Position numbers and translations under genes: made by a program. A stretch of DNA of 64,000 nt from Paenibacillus tritici (GTDB lineage: Bacteria; Bacillota; Bacilli; Paenibacillales; Paenibacillaceae), in assembly GCF_013204885.1 (NCBI RefSeq), contig NZ_JABMKX010000022.1:1-64000 (forward strand), written 5' to 3'. Of this stretch, positions 33,839 through 42,093 are shown in pieces; the first letter of the stretch is position 1, and each line of letters starts with the position of its first letter. Under the pieces are notes generated by a model. That model was not told the DNA's origin and did not search any database. It saw only the letters and a list, made by a program, of their open reading frames with translations.

Positions 33839-34800
33839 AGGAAGAACAATTTCGGACAACATACAAGAAAGCGGTGGATACTATGAAATCAAATGAAACG
33901 ATGAAGCAAGGACTGGTCAATAAAATGGAACAGAAACGCCGTCCGCGTAGAATGGCCTATCTCGCAGCAAGCTTGCTGGTTGCTGCCGGAATCGGTCTGG
34001 CCGGACCGGACATTATGAAGAAGCTGAATGGAACGTCTGCCCCGGGTCAGGTGGCCCAGGTAGATCCAGGCACGCCTGCACCGGGCAATTCCGCAGGGAT
34101 AGTCATTCCCAAGATCGAGCTGCCGGATAAGAGTACCGGCGTTGCAGTAGATATGGTCGGACTTGTCGTATACAAAGGCAATATCTATACGCAAGCCGCG
34201 ACCCGCATTGATGCGGCCGATGCCGCCGCACTACGCGGCGAGAAGCTGGGCCGGACGACCAGCGGAATCGACGAATGGAGCGGCAAGGATCAATATATCG
34301 AGCTGGCTTCGAACATCGGTGAGACAGATATCTATGCCGTCAAGGGTTATGATTCCGGGTTCATGGTCATGTCCTATACGGAGGCTGACGGCCAGGTGTT
34401 CGCGGAGCTGTACGAACACACAAATGGCATTACGATTAACAGCGGCGCCGATCTGTTCGGCAAGCTGAATCTCGAAGGCCACATCGCCTCTGCCAAGTGG
34501 GAGAGCTTCAGCAGCTGGAATAACGGCCAGCAGCAATATCTGGCGCTGCCGGAAGGGGCAGCACGGGACGGCTTCCTTGCAGCACTCATGACTGCGAAGC
34601 CGCTGGCAGCGGAGCCGCTGACAGAGCAAGGCATCTATGACAGCGAAGACCGCAAGATTATCTACTTGGAGCTCGATAACAAAGCCCGGGTGGAGCTGAC
34701 CTTATTCGGTCAGGGGCTTGTGCGTTACGGCACGGCTCCCGTATTCTTCGAGGTTGAGTCCGGGGCATTCCAGGCGCTGTGGAACAGCATGAAGCCTTAA
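33835..34800 (+). CDS. Probable membrane-anchored anti-sigma factor / sensor
   Basis: A 321-aa protein starting at GTG 33835, inside the stop region of the sigma gene (GTGA overlap), so the two are made together. The cytosolic N-terminus (about 40 aa, YKKAVDTMKSNETMKQGLVNKM) is followed by a single membrane helix near residues 41-58 (MAYLAASLLVAAGIGLAG) and an extracellular domain with a Pro/Gly linker. The outside part is predicted alpha/beta with no motif I recognise. The operon position and topology are those of anti-sigma factors, but the classical zinc-binding HxxxCxxC motif is absent, so the assignment rests on context. Confidence 0.75.
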   Translation: MKEEQFRTTYKKAVDTMKSNETMKQGLVNKMEQKRRPRRMAYLAASLLVAAGIGLAGPDIMKKLNGTSAPGQVAQVDPGTPAPGNSAGIVIPKIELPDKSTGVAVDMVGLVVYKGNIYTQAATRIDAADAAALRGEKLGRTTSGIDEWSGKDQYIELASNIGETDIYAVKGYDSGFMVMSYTEADGQVFAELYEHTNGITINSGADLFGKLNLEGHIASAKWESFSSWNNGQQQYLALPEGAARDGFLAALMTAKPLAAEPLTEQGIYDSEDRKIIYLELDNKARVELTLFGQGLVRYGTAPVFFEVESGAFQALWNSMKP

Positions 34801-34965
34801 GCGGCTGCCGGATAGCGAACAGTGAAAGGATTAAGAGCAGAAAACTGACATCTCTTGGTACCGTGACGGTCCAATCGGGTGACACAAGTTACAGGCAGGG
34901 AGAACCCGGGAAGAACCCGAGCAGCTCTCCCCGCCCCACCTATCCCCATCCCCACCCCGGCAACA

Positions 34966-35162
34966 AGCAAATGGAAAAAGGTATCTTAATTCGCCCCTTT
35001 CTCCGGAATATACGGAAGCAAGTGGAAAAACAGCATCTAATAAAGTTAGTTTTCGCTACTGTGGGTGAACTGGGCAGATTTAAGTGCCATTTTTCCAACT
35101 GTTGTTGTAGCAGCTACCTAATCGGCCATCAGCAAGTGGAGGAAATCCAACTACTTCAGCTA
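34966..35162. repeat. Dispersed intergenic repeat family 2, copy 1 (about 197 bp)
   Basis: Aligns end to end with 56331-56526 (196 bp). Conserved blocks: AGCA-TGGA-AAA-GTATCTTA at the left end, a degenerate middle, ATTTTTCCAACTG-like (TTTTTCCAACTG in both), and CAAGTG-GAAATCCAACTA then GGCTA or AGCTA at the right end. No reading frame is conserved. It lies in the 740-base gap after the anti-sigma gene. Bases 34801-34965 hold only a weak 6-bp GGGAGA/TCTCCC pairing. Confidence 0.7.
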
Positions 35163-35290
35163 ACCCTCCTCCTGAGCGTATCCAACTACTCCAATCAACT
35201 TATTTCCTACTGGCAAGGCAGGCGGGGGGACCTCATCGAGGTGTGATATCAGGTTCGGGGACGATCGGGGCGATAAGGTGCGGTTACTTT

Positions 35291-35322
35291 AAGAGCCAAC
35301 GGGCAATTGTCCGTTGGCTCTT
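35291..35322. repeat. 12-bp perfect inverted repeat at the edge of the GCTCTTC array
   Basis: AAGAGCCAACGG, 8 bases, then CCGTTGGCTCTT. The right arm is the first unit of the tandem array at 35317, and the left arm is an inverted copy of the same unit. It could be a terminator for minus-strand read-through or a trace of array turnover. Confidence 0.75.
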
Positions 35323-35531
35323 CATTTATCCGCTGGCTCTTCATTTACCGTTTGCTCTTCACTTACCGCTGGCTCTTCATTTGCCGCTGGCTCTTCATTT
35401 ACCGTTTGCTCTTCATTAGTCCGTTTGCTCTTCATTAGTCCGTTTGCTCTTCATTTACCCTTTGCTCTTCATTTGTCCGTTTGCTCTTCATTTATCCATA
35501 AGCTCTTCATCCGCTTGCTCTTCATTTCTCC
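35317..35531. repeat. 18-19-bp tandem array with GCTCTTC core, 12 units
   Basis: Twelve consecutive units begin GCTCTTCA and end in CCGTTT, CCGCTG or similar; lengths are mostly 18 or 19 bases, with one of 15, so no frame is kept. On the minus strand every unit reads ATGAAGAGC. It stops 11 bases before the stop codon of the P-loop gene at 35542, so it forms the 3-prime region of that minus-strand operon. Confidence 0.85.
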
Positions 35532-35541
35532 AGCTTCACAT

Positions 35542-36147
35542 TCATTCAACCTTACTCTTCTCCTCTTTCCCGACACTCTCCTGCCATTTCAACGTAATGT
35601 ACTCCTTGAGTTGCTCCGCTAACTGGGCTGGCGGCGTAGAAGCCGAGTCGAAGGTAGGCATCGGCGGATCATAATCCGTCTCCGCATGATCCAGCAGCCA
35701 CTGGGCAAATACCTCATGCTGCCTAAGCATGTCCTCTGTCCAGGTCGCCGCATCCTCCCGGCCCCGCAGGCGGGCATTTCGGGTGGCATCGTCACAATGC
35801 AGGTTAATAAAGTGAACTTCGCTAAACGCATCGTAAACATCACATTTCTCCGCATCCCATGGCATCATAGTCCCGCAGATCACCGTCCCTCGTCCAGACC
35901 AAGCAACAGCATGGGCAGCATGCAGCAGCAGGTTGTAGCGGTCCTGATACTCCAGCTTCTTCCCTGTCGTTCCGAAATGATCATCATCCGTACTGAACAG
36001 CACAAATTCAGGCAGCTGCTTCCTCAGCTCGTGCATAACCGTTGTCTTGCCTACGCCGCTTGCTCCCGTGATAATAAACAATGGCAATTTCATTTCCATC
36101 ATCCTCTCCCGCTCCGGCAAAACATCCCCGGCGTTCTCATAATTCAT
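35542..36147 (-). CDS. P-loop nucleoside/nucleotide kinase-like protein
   Basis: Up to 201 aa. Walker A is GASGVGKTTV and the region after it (FVLFSTDDDHFG) gives the acidic substrate-site residues; RNARLRGRED fits an arginine-bearing lid. The fold is that of small-molecule or nucleotide kinases of the AAA/adenylate-kinase-like group. Two starts are possible: ATG 36147, with AGGGGAACCT upstream, or ATG 36093 (MKLPLFIITGAS), with GGAGAGG 9 bases upstream; the second places the Walker A at the usual distance from the N-terminus. It is downstream of the MerR gene and the 176-aa gene and may be in their operon (28 bases between). The substrate is unknown. Confidence 0.8.
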   Translation of the reverse strand: MNYENAGDVLPERERMMEMKLPLFIITGASGVGKTTVMHELRKQLPEFVLFSTDDDHFGTTGKKLEYQDRYNLLLHAAHAVAWSGRGTVICGTMMPWDAEKCDVYDAFSEVHFINLHCDDATRNARLRGREDAATWTEDMLRQHEVFAQWLLDHAETDYDPPMPTFDSASTPPAQLAEQLKEYITLKWQESVGKEEKSKVE

Positions 36148-36175
36148 AGGTTCCCCTGCCTGTAGATTCCATTCC

Positions 36176-36706
36176 TTATCGGGTGGCCCCTTCGACGCGG
36201 TACTTCTTCTCCCATTCCGACACCTGGCTAGAGTCCAGCCTAATCAGCTTGGAGGGGGTGTACTCGTTGTACTGTCTCAGTTCACTGCTACCGCATACCC
36301 CTTGCAGCGCTTTGATTCTGCGCACCACTTCATCATCCGTACAAATCTCCGCCGACTCTTCCTCGGATACGACCTTAAGCATGGTTTCCTGCTTCACATG
36401 GGTTACCGTTCCATCGGCACCTGTGTAAGACAGCTCAACCTGAATGATATGCTCTCCGCAAGGGACCGGCTCCAGCGTGAAAATCTCAATGAATACATCT
36501 GTCACAGTCAACGTATTCCCGATGCTTATCACCCCGTCGCTGTCTTCATCTACACCACTCAGATTACGCGACCGGTGAAGTCCTGGCGGAAGAAGGAGTT
36601 GCAAGCGGGCATTCTGCACAGGCCCCGGCGGAACCATCTGAATCCAGAGATGATTCATCCCTTCTTCGTTCTCCATGGCAGATTTGGCATAGCGGACCTG
36701 GATCAT
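36176..36706 (-). CDS. Unrecognised 176-aa protein co-transcribed with a MerR regulator
   Basis: Starts MIQVRYAKSAMENEEGMNHL. The first 115 residues look like an all-beta domain (WIQMVPPGPVQNARLQLLLPPG, TVTDVFIEIFTLEP, HIIQVELSYTGADG), similar in style to a fibronectin-III or immunoglobulin-like sandwich; the last 60 are helical and charged (DDEVVRRIKALQGV, SEWEKKYRVEG). It has no signal peptide or membrane helix. Its start overlaps the MerR stop by 4 bases, so translation is coupled and the two products probably act in one response. I know no family for it. Confidence 0.7.
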   Translation of the reverse strand: MIQVRYAKSAMENEEGMNHLWIQMVPPGPVQNARLQLLLPPGLHRSRNLSGVDEDSDGVISIGNTLTVTDVFIEIFTLEPVPCGEHIIQVELSYTGADGTVTHVKQETMLKVVSEEESAEICTDDEVVRRIKALQGVCGSSELRQYNEYTPSKLIRLDSSQVSEWEKKYRVEGATR

Positions 36707-37122
36707 ATGTCTCCCTCCTCTTGAAGTAATCGGGTGACGGTCTCAATCATCTTTTCTTTCAGCACCGGTGAGATGCGCGGACTAACCGAGAGAATCACAT
36801 CCTCACTGACAACATGCGTTTCGTTCCGCAGTAGCTGATCCGACTGGTACATCCGCAGATTCTCCCCAATTTTAACCAATTCCTCCATCGGCAGGCCCGC
36901 CAACTTCTCCTGCGCCGAGGCCAGCGTCTCACCACTCTTGGACAATACAAGTATGGCGCGTAAAAAATGCAGATGATTATCCGTGTAGACCCGCTTGTTA
37001 CCGGCCAGCTCCAGAGGGGGAAGCATTCCAATCTGCGTATAATACCTGACCGTCCGCAGATTCATCTGCGGATCTTCATTCTGCAGCATCTCAGCCAATT
37101 GCTTCGCCGTGTACGTATTCAT
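36703..37122 (-). CDS. MerR-family transcriptional regulator
   Basis: A 139-aa regulator. The N-terminal winged helix reads YTAKQLAEMLQNE, then MNLRTVRYYTQIGMLPPLEL and KRVYTDNHLHFLRAI, which are the family's helix-turn-helix and wing. A coiled dimerisation helix follows (ETLASAQEKLAGLPMEELVKIGENLRM). The C-terminus lacks the Cys of metal sensors. The start is ATG at 37122, since AAAGGTGAG is 4-5 bases upstream; the GTG at 37131 lies inside that RBS. A very regular dyad with 19-base -35/-10 spacing (37148-37190) is directly upstream, as for MerR-controlled promoters. It is the first gene of an operon with the 176-aa protein. Confidence 0.9.
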   Translation of the reverse strand: MNTYTAKQLAEMLQNEDPQMNLRTVRYYTQIGMLPPLELAGNKRVYTDNHLHFLRAILVLSKSGETLASAQEKLAGLPMEELVKIGENLRMYQSDQLLRNETHVVSEDVILSVSPRISPVLKEKMIETVTRLLQEEGDI

Positions 37123-37147
37123 AGTACTCACCTTTCTTATTAAAACA

Positions 37148-37190
37148 AAAGTTACACTATACTGTATCGGTTACAGTGTAGTGTAACTTT
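37148..37190. promoter_or_regulatory. MerR-type operator-promoter with 19-bp spacer
   Basis: Arms AAAGTTACACTATACTGTA and TACAGTGTAGTGTAACTTT (18 of 19 pairs) around TCGGT. On the minus strand TTACAC and TATAGT are separated by 19 bases, the over-long spacing that MerR proteins correct by DNA distortion. The same elements with a 19-base spacer can be read on the plus strand. Confidence 0.75.
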
Positions 37191-37376
37191 TTGGCAATGT
37201 CAATAAGACACCGCTCACATTTTCATGGGATTTCTGCTCCCCGGCTGCCGCCCTCCCCGCTCTCCTTTATATGTTATAATGCCAAGAGGAATAGGGGAAC
37301 TGCCTGTAAAAATTCATGTAACAGCAGCTTTCACGACTCGTCAAATCTTTATTCGCCGGGAATGAGGACCACAACA

Positions 37377-38261
37377 ATGGATATACGAAAATTACAATAC
37401 TTTATTGCGGTTGCGGAAGAGCTTCATTTCCATCGTGCCGCAGAGAAATTAAATATGACACAGCCTCCGTTGACCCAGCAGATTCAAGCTCTGGAACAAG
37501 AGCTGGGTGTGAAGCTGTTTGAACGGAACAAACGTCAAGTCCGCCTCACACCGGCGGGATCTGTTTTTTGGGAGGAAGCCACCCGGATCTTAGCTCAACT
37601 GGAGCGGTCTATTCAAACTGTACGACTGGCCAGCCAAGGCATCATTGGACATTTGAACATTGCATTCATCGGTTCAGCAGAGGGCGGAATCATGGTCGAT
37701 GTGCTCAAAATATTCCGGCAAAGGTTCCCTCAAATACAGCTGAACCTGCTGGAGATGACTTCTGCCCAGCAATGGCAGGCGTTGCATGACGGTACTATCC
37801 ATATTGGATTCATGCGCTTCATTGAGCCGGCCAAGAATATTAACCATTGCAGCTTGATCAACGAAACTCTGGTTGCCGTATTGCCTGATCAGCATCCCTT
37901 GGCTGAACTGCCGGTATTGCCCGTCTCCGCTTTGCGTGCCGAGCCTTTTATCTTCTTTCCGCGTAAGCACGGGCTTCCTTTTCATGATCTTATTATGGGT
38001 TTTTGCGCAGAACATGATGTTTACCCTCAGATTGTACAGGAAGCCGTACAAATGTATACCATTGTAAACCTTGTAGCAGCGAACCTCGGGGTTTCCATTG
38101 TCCCTTCTTCGGTTTCCGTGTTCCAGCGCAGCGGAGTCGTATTCAGACCCTTTGAAGACAAGGTGCCGCCTGTCCCCTTCTATGCTGCCTGGAGAACGGA
38201 TACGAATCAGGCCATCATCTCTGCATTTGTAGAGATTTTACAAGATCATAATTTCAGGTAA
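37377..38261 (+). CDS. LysR-family transcriptional regulator
   Basis: A 294-aa regulator. The N-terminal helix-turn-helix is typical: MDIRKLQYFIAVAEELHFHRAAEKLNMTQPPLTQQIQ-type, with LEQELGVKLFERNKRQVRLTPAG following. The effector domain starts near residue 90 (GHLNIAFIGSAEGG) and includes LVAVLPDQHPLAE and ANLGVSIVPSSV. The start is ATG at 37377 (GGGAATGAGGA upstream), excluding the unrelated 62-residue in-frame extension. Its closest style is the CatR/BenM-like group (Ala-Glu-Glu-Leu-His-Phe at the start). It converges on the aldo/keto reductase gene; its target is not evident here. Confidence 0.92.
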   Translation: MDIRKLQYFIAVAEELHFHRAAEKLNMTQPPLTQQIQALEQELGVKLFERNKRQVRLTPAGSVFWEEATRILAQLERSIQTVRLASQGIIGHLNIAFIGSAEGGIMVDVLKIFRQRFPQIQLNLLEMTSAQQWQALHDGTIHIGFMRFIEPAKNINHCSLINETLVAVLPDQHPLAELPVLPVSALRAEPFIFFPRKHGLPFHDLIMGFCAEHDVYPQIVQEAVQMYTIVNLVAANLGVSIVPSSVSVFQRSGVVFRPFEDKVPPVPFYAAWRTDTNQAIISAFVEILQDHNFR

Positions 38262-38281
38262 AAGTGCGCGAACAGAGTGAT

Positions 38282-39271
38282 TCAGCCGGTCTTCGCAGGA
38301 TCACGTTCAACCAGTCCCTCCAGTACGCTGTCGATCTCACCCAGCAAATCAGGTCCAAGACGCACCCCTGAAGCCTTAACATTCTCTTGTACTTGCTCTG
38401 GTCTGGATGCCCCGATGATTGCAGACGACACCTGCGGATTCTGCAGCACCCAGGCGATGGCCAATTGCGGCAGCGTCAGCCCCGCTTCGTGTGCAAGCGA
38501 GGACAGCCGGGATACCGCCGTAAGAACCTCTGTATGCAGCCACTGCCCAGCCAATCGTTCAAAAAACGGAGAACCCGCCGAGGTCGAAGCGCGGGACCCC
38601 TGCGGAACAGGTTGATTCGGCAGATATTTCCCGGAAAGAATGCCTTGGGCCAGCGGTGACCAGACGACCTGCCCGATCCCTTCCCGCTCGGAAGCCTGGA
38701 CCACCTCCGCTTCGATCACCCGCCATAACATCGAATATTGCGGCTGGCTAGCGACCAGAGGTACCTTCAGCTCCCGGGCCAAAACCGCTGCTTGTGTGAT
38801 CTGTTCCGCCGTCCATTCGCTGATCCCCACATACAGAACTTTCCCTTGACGCACCAGATCTGAGAATGCCAGGAAGGTCTCCTCCAGCGATACCTTCTTG
38901 TCAAATCTATGGGCATAATAAACATCTATATAATCCGTCTGCAATCTTTTCAACGAGGAGTTACAAGCTTCCATGATATGCTTCCGGGATAATCCCCGGT
39001 CATTGGGGCCTGTTCCTGTAGGCTGATAGACCTTGGTACATAACTCGATGCTTTCCCGCCGCACTCCTGCTAAGACTTGCCCCAGCACCGTCTCCGCCTT
39101 CGTATCCGAATATACATCTGCGGTGTCGAATGTAGTAATTCCCGCATCCAATGCAGCATGGACACATGCTTTGGCCGTGTCATTATCCACTTGCGCCCCA
39201 TGCGTAATCCAGTTTCCAAAAGCAATCTCACTAACCGATAAACCACTAGCTCCCAATTTCCGATATTCCAT
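38282..39271 (-). CDS. Aldo/keto reductase (potassium-channel beta-subunit-like group)
   Basis: A 329-aa TIM-barrel NADPH oxidoreductase. The catalytic tetrad is visible: Asp49 and Tyr54 in FDTADVYSDT, Lys80 in CTKV and His121 in YYAHRFD. NADP binding: SPLAQGILSGKYLP and IIGASRPEQVQENVKA near the C-terminus. This is the Kv-beta/YghZ-like group (GLSRKHIMEACNSSLKRLQTDY). AGGAGGTAAGAAG precedes the ATG. Such enzymes reduce aldehydes and ketones, including methylglyoxal; the substrate here is unknown. It converges on the LysR gene with 20 bases between stops and is a single-gene unit. Confidence 0.93.
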   Translation of the reverse strand: MEYRKLGASGLSVSEIAFGNWITHGAQVDNDTAKACVHAALDAGITTFDTADVYSDTKAETVLGQVLAGVRRESIELCTKVYQPTGTGPNDRGLSRKHIMEACNSSLKRLQTDYIDVYYAHRFDKKVSLEETFLAFSDLVRQGKVLYVGISEWTAEQITQAAVLARELKVPLVASQPQYSMLWRVIEAEVVQASEREGIGQVVWSPLAQGILSGKYLPNQPVPQGSRASTSAGSPFFERLAGQWLHTEVLTAVSRLSSLAHEAGLTLPQLAIAWVLQNPQVSSAIIGASRPEQVQENVKASGVRLGPDLLGEIDSVLEGLVERDPAKTG

Positions 39272-39415
39272 CTTCTTACCTCCTTTTAATAGCCATCTAA
39301 GCGTAACAAATCACTTTTAATAGGTGAAATATCTTTTAACGGGTATTTTGATATGAAAAAAATATCACAGAGCATTCACTGTGTTCTCATAGTTGAACCA
39401 GGCTCAACATGCAAA

Positions 39416-39442
39416 GACCCCTCCATTAAATTGGAGTGGCCT
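39416..39442 (-). terminator. Probable terminator hairpin of helD
   Basis: Minus strand GGCCACTCCA pairs with TGGAGGGGTC over ATTTAA and is followed by TTTGCATG, 10-35 bases after the helD stop codon. The tail is short. Confidence 0.5.
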
Positions 39443-39450
39443 TCTTAGAT

Positions 39451-41880
39451 TTATAGCGTAACTACTGTCTGCTCATACAACTCCCCGTCTACCCCATCCA
39501 CAAAGGGCGTCCATTCCCCTGTCGAATACAGCTGCAACCGATGCATAGCCCGTGTACAAGCCGTATAAAAGAGCTTACGCTCACTCTCCCTGTGGTACGT
39601 CTGCGGAGAAGCGTCGTAGATCAACACGGCGTCGAATTCGACACCTTTGGCAAGATAGGCGGGAATTACCTGTATTCCTTTTTCAAAAGTTGGCGTATTC
39701 TTCGTAATCAGCCTCAGCTCCAGGGCGCCACCTTGGGCAGTCAGGCACTCGTAAGCTTCTCTACTCTCCTGAGCCGTCTTCGTAATCACAGCGATGGAGC
39801 TATAACCTTCAGCCTGAAGCTCCGCGAGATCTTTCACGATGCGCTCTGCTTTCAACTCATGATTGCCCAGCTTAGCCAACACCGGCTTCCGGCCCCTCCG
39901 CTCAAAAGCCACAATCGCCTCACCGCCGGGCAGAAGCCGCTTCGTAAACTCCACAATCTCAAAGGTCGAGCGGTAGCTGCGGACCAGCAGGAACTGGTTA
40001 GTCTCTTCTTCTCCATAGAGCTTTAGCAGCGGTGAGCTGCTTCCATACAGATTCGTCGCCTGCGTGAAGATCGCCTGGCCGAAGTCTCCCAGCACCGTCA
40101 TGCGGGCACGCGGAAACAGCTTTTTGAGGAACTCATACTGGAACATGGAATAATCCTGACCTTCGTCCACGAAAATATGCCGCACCTGCGTATTCGTCCG
40201 CACACCCTCGATCAGCTCTTTTAAATACAAATACGGGGTCGCATCTTCATAAAAGAGTTCCTGCCCGCTCAGCTTTTCCTTCGTCTGCCGGCAGATCTCT
40301 GGCCACAGCTCCGGCACCTCCGCTTCCCCTGTCATCTCCCGGTAGGCTCGTTCATCAGTGAACAGCCCGCGGTATAACCCGTTCATGTCAATGAAGGTGA
40401 ACTTCTTGATCCCCCGTCTCAGCGGTCTGAACTGCTCCTTCACAATCATCTCGCTCAGCAGCTCTTCCTCCCGTTCGGCGTAATCGAAGTCCCCTTCATC
40501 CAGTTGCCGCTTGTGCACCAGCATTTCCTGCAGACGGAGGTACTTCTCGGCAAAATCAAACACCCCTTGCTCTCTGTGCAGCTTACCGTGCACTTCAGCG
40601 TATTGGTCATTGTCGAGGTAATTCATCTCTTCCTCTACCCAGGCGGCTCCCTGCTCCTGCTTTTGCAGTCGGGTCAGCTCTTCGAGCAGCCATTTCTGCA
40701 CCAGCGTAATCCGGTTAGGCAGACGAATCGAAGGATCATAGCTGTATAGCTTGCTCTTGATTTGCTCCCCCGAGATTAACACGCGGTCCCGGAAGCGAAT
40801 GTCCTTGAACAGCATCCCCTCCAGCTTCAGCCACTGCGCATAACCCTGAAGTGCCCGGAGGAAGGCTTCCGACGCCTTATATCCGACTCCCTTGAGACGG
40901 GCTTCATAACCCTCTTCCTGCTGAGCGGTAAGCACGTATTCCATCTGGTCGAAGGAATCCTCTATCCGGTAATCCCGACCCAGCCACGTTTCCAGATATT
41001 CCTGAAAGGTCGTCTGCTGCATATTCTCTTCACCCAGCTCCGGAAGGACGGTAGACACATAGCTGTTGAACATCGGGTTAGGGGAGAATAATACAATCTG
41101 ATCCGCCGTAAGCCGCTCCCGGTGTTTGTACAGCAGATAGGCTACGCGCTGGAGCGCTGCCGAGGTTTTGCCGCTGCCCGCCGCTCCCTGCACAATAAGC
41201 ATCCGGCTGGTATCGTTACGGATAATCGCGTTCTGCTCCGCCTGAATCGTGGCCACAATGCTTTTCATTTGTGAATCTGCGCCTTTGCCTAGTACCTGCT
41301 GGAGCAGTTCATCTCCGATCGTAACGCTCGAATCGAACAAATGCTGGAGCTGACCGTCACGGATCTGGTACTGCCGCTTCAGCTCCATCGTTCCGCTAAT
41401 CCGTCCTCCCGGTGTGTCGAAGGCTGCTTTTCCCGGCGGATAGTCATAATACAGGCTCGCAATGGGGGTCCGCCAGTCATAGACCACGAAGCTCAGACCA
41501 TCCTCTTCGATGAAGGAAGACACTCCGATATAGACCTGCTCCACCGCCTTCTGACCCCCCTCGTGAAAATCAATCCGGCCAAAATAAGGCGACGGCAGCA
41601 GTCGCAGCATATTCTTCCATTGCCGCAGCTTCCGCGCATGACTGCGTTCCCGTTCAGACAGGACGGCGTCCTGCTGGGTAATCGTGAAGAAGCTCTCTTC
41701 GAAATCCTCCTCCGTACTCGTATTGACCGTAACCTCTTCCCAGAATCTGCGGCGGATGTCCGTGGCCTGGTCCTTCAGCTGGCCAACCTCCGGCTCCAGG
41801 CTTGCGATCCCCGATTTCAGCTTCTCTTTGACCTGCTCCAGCCACTCTTGCTCCTGCTCCCAGCTGCTTACCTTCTCCAT
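39451..41880 (-). CDS. helD: RNA polymerase recycling motor HelD (UvrD-like ATPase)
   Basis: An 809-aa SF1 ATPase. The N-terminal 75 residues form a long coiled coil (WEQEQEWLEQVKEKLKSGIASLEPEVGQLK), the arm that enters the polymerase secondary channel in Bacillus HelD. Walker A is GAAGSGKTSAALQRVAY, Walker B HIFVDEGQDYSMFQ, with later helicase motifs LVRSYRST and AYLAKGVEFDAVLIYDA, and YTACTRAMHRL near the C-terminus. HelD binds RNA polymerase and frees stalled or post-termination complexes. The start is ATG at 41880, with AGAGGAGTGATCC upstream; the longer in-frame start at 41931 has no RBS and would cross the plus-strand promoter. Its own promoter is at 42017-42045. Confidence 0.94.
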   Translation of the reverse strand: MEKVSSWEQEQEWLEQVKEKLKSGIASLEPEVGQLKDQATDIRRRFWEEVTVNTSTEEDFEESFFTITQQDAVLSERERSHARKLRQWKNMLRLLPSPYFGRIDFHEGGQKAVEQVYIGVSSFIEEDGLSFVVYDWRTPIASLYYDYPPGKAAFDTPGGRISGTMELKRQYQIRDGQLQHLFDSSVTIGDELLQQVLGKGADSQMKSIVATIQAEQNAIIRNDTSRMLIVQGAAGSGKTSAALQRVAYLLYKHRERLTADQIVLFSPNPMFNSYVSTVLPELGEENMQQTTFQEYLETWLGRDYRIEDSFDQMEYVLTAQQEEGYEARLKGVGYKASEAFLRALQGYAQWLKLEGMLFKDIRFRDRVLISGEQIKSKLYSYDPSIRLPNRITLVQKWLLEELTRLQKQEQGAAWVEEEMNYLDNDQYAEVHGKLHREQGVFDFAEKYLRLQEMLVHKRQLDEGDFDYAEREEELLSEMIVKEQFRPLRRGIKKFTFIDMNGLYRGLFTDERAYREMTGEAEVPELWPEICRQTKEKLSGQELFYEDATPYLYLKELIEGVRTNTQVRHIFVDEGQDYSMFQYEFLKKLFPRARMTVLGDFGQAIFTQATNLYGSSSPLLKLYGEEETNQFLLVRSYRSTFEIVEFTKRLLPGGEAIVAFERRGRKPVLAKLGNHELKAERIVKDLAELQAEGYSSIAVITKTAQESREAYECLTAQGGALELRLITKNTPTFEKGIQVIPAYLAKGVEFDAVLIYDASPQTYHRESERKLFYTACTRAMHRLQLYSTGEWTPFVDGVDGELYEQTVVTL

Positions 41881-41924
41881 TACCGGATCACTCCTCTTTC
41901 TTGAAATAGTCCCAAACAGGCGGG

Positions 41925-41954
41925 TTGACAAACCGGATGTCCCTTTGCTATAAT
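41925..41954 (+). promoter_or_regulatory. Strong plus-strand promoter of the candidate small RNA
   Basis: TTGACA, 18 bases, TATAAT: both hexamers are perfect sigma-A consensus. No plus-strand gene follows before the terminator at 42066, so it must drive a short transcript. It lies upstream of and opposite to helD. Confidence 0.75.
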
Positions 41955-42016
41955 TAAGATATAAATATGATGCGTTACCTACGATCTAATTTGTTGAAAT
42001 AGTCAACAGTCTTATA

Positions 42017-42045
42017 ACATTAGCATATTATTTCTTTGTATGCAA
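42017..42045 (-). promoter_or_regulatory. Candidate helD promoter
   Basis: Minus strand TTGCAT, 17 bases, TAATGT. It would give a leader of about 130 bases to the helD start codon and overlaps the small RNA candidate on the other strand. Confidence 0.45.
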
Positions 42046-42065
42046 TAATTTTTCGTACATAATTA

Positions 42066-42093
42066 GCCCTGGCGCTTGCGCCAGGGCTTTGTT
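42066..42093 (+). terminator. Rho-independent terminator of the candidate small RNA
   Basis: GCCCTGGCG-CTTG-CGCCAGGGC: a 9-bp GC-rich stem closed by a CUUG tetraloop, followed by TTTGTTATT on the plus strand. On the minus strand the tail is TAATTATG, so it could also stop the flavin reductase transcript. Confidence 0.8.

Noticed and set aside
35317..35531. CRISPR array
   Set aside because: Units are contiguous without unique spacers of constant length, and no cas genes are near; the same reasoning applies to the other three arrays.
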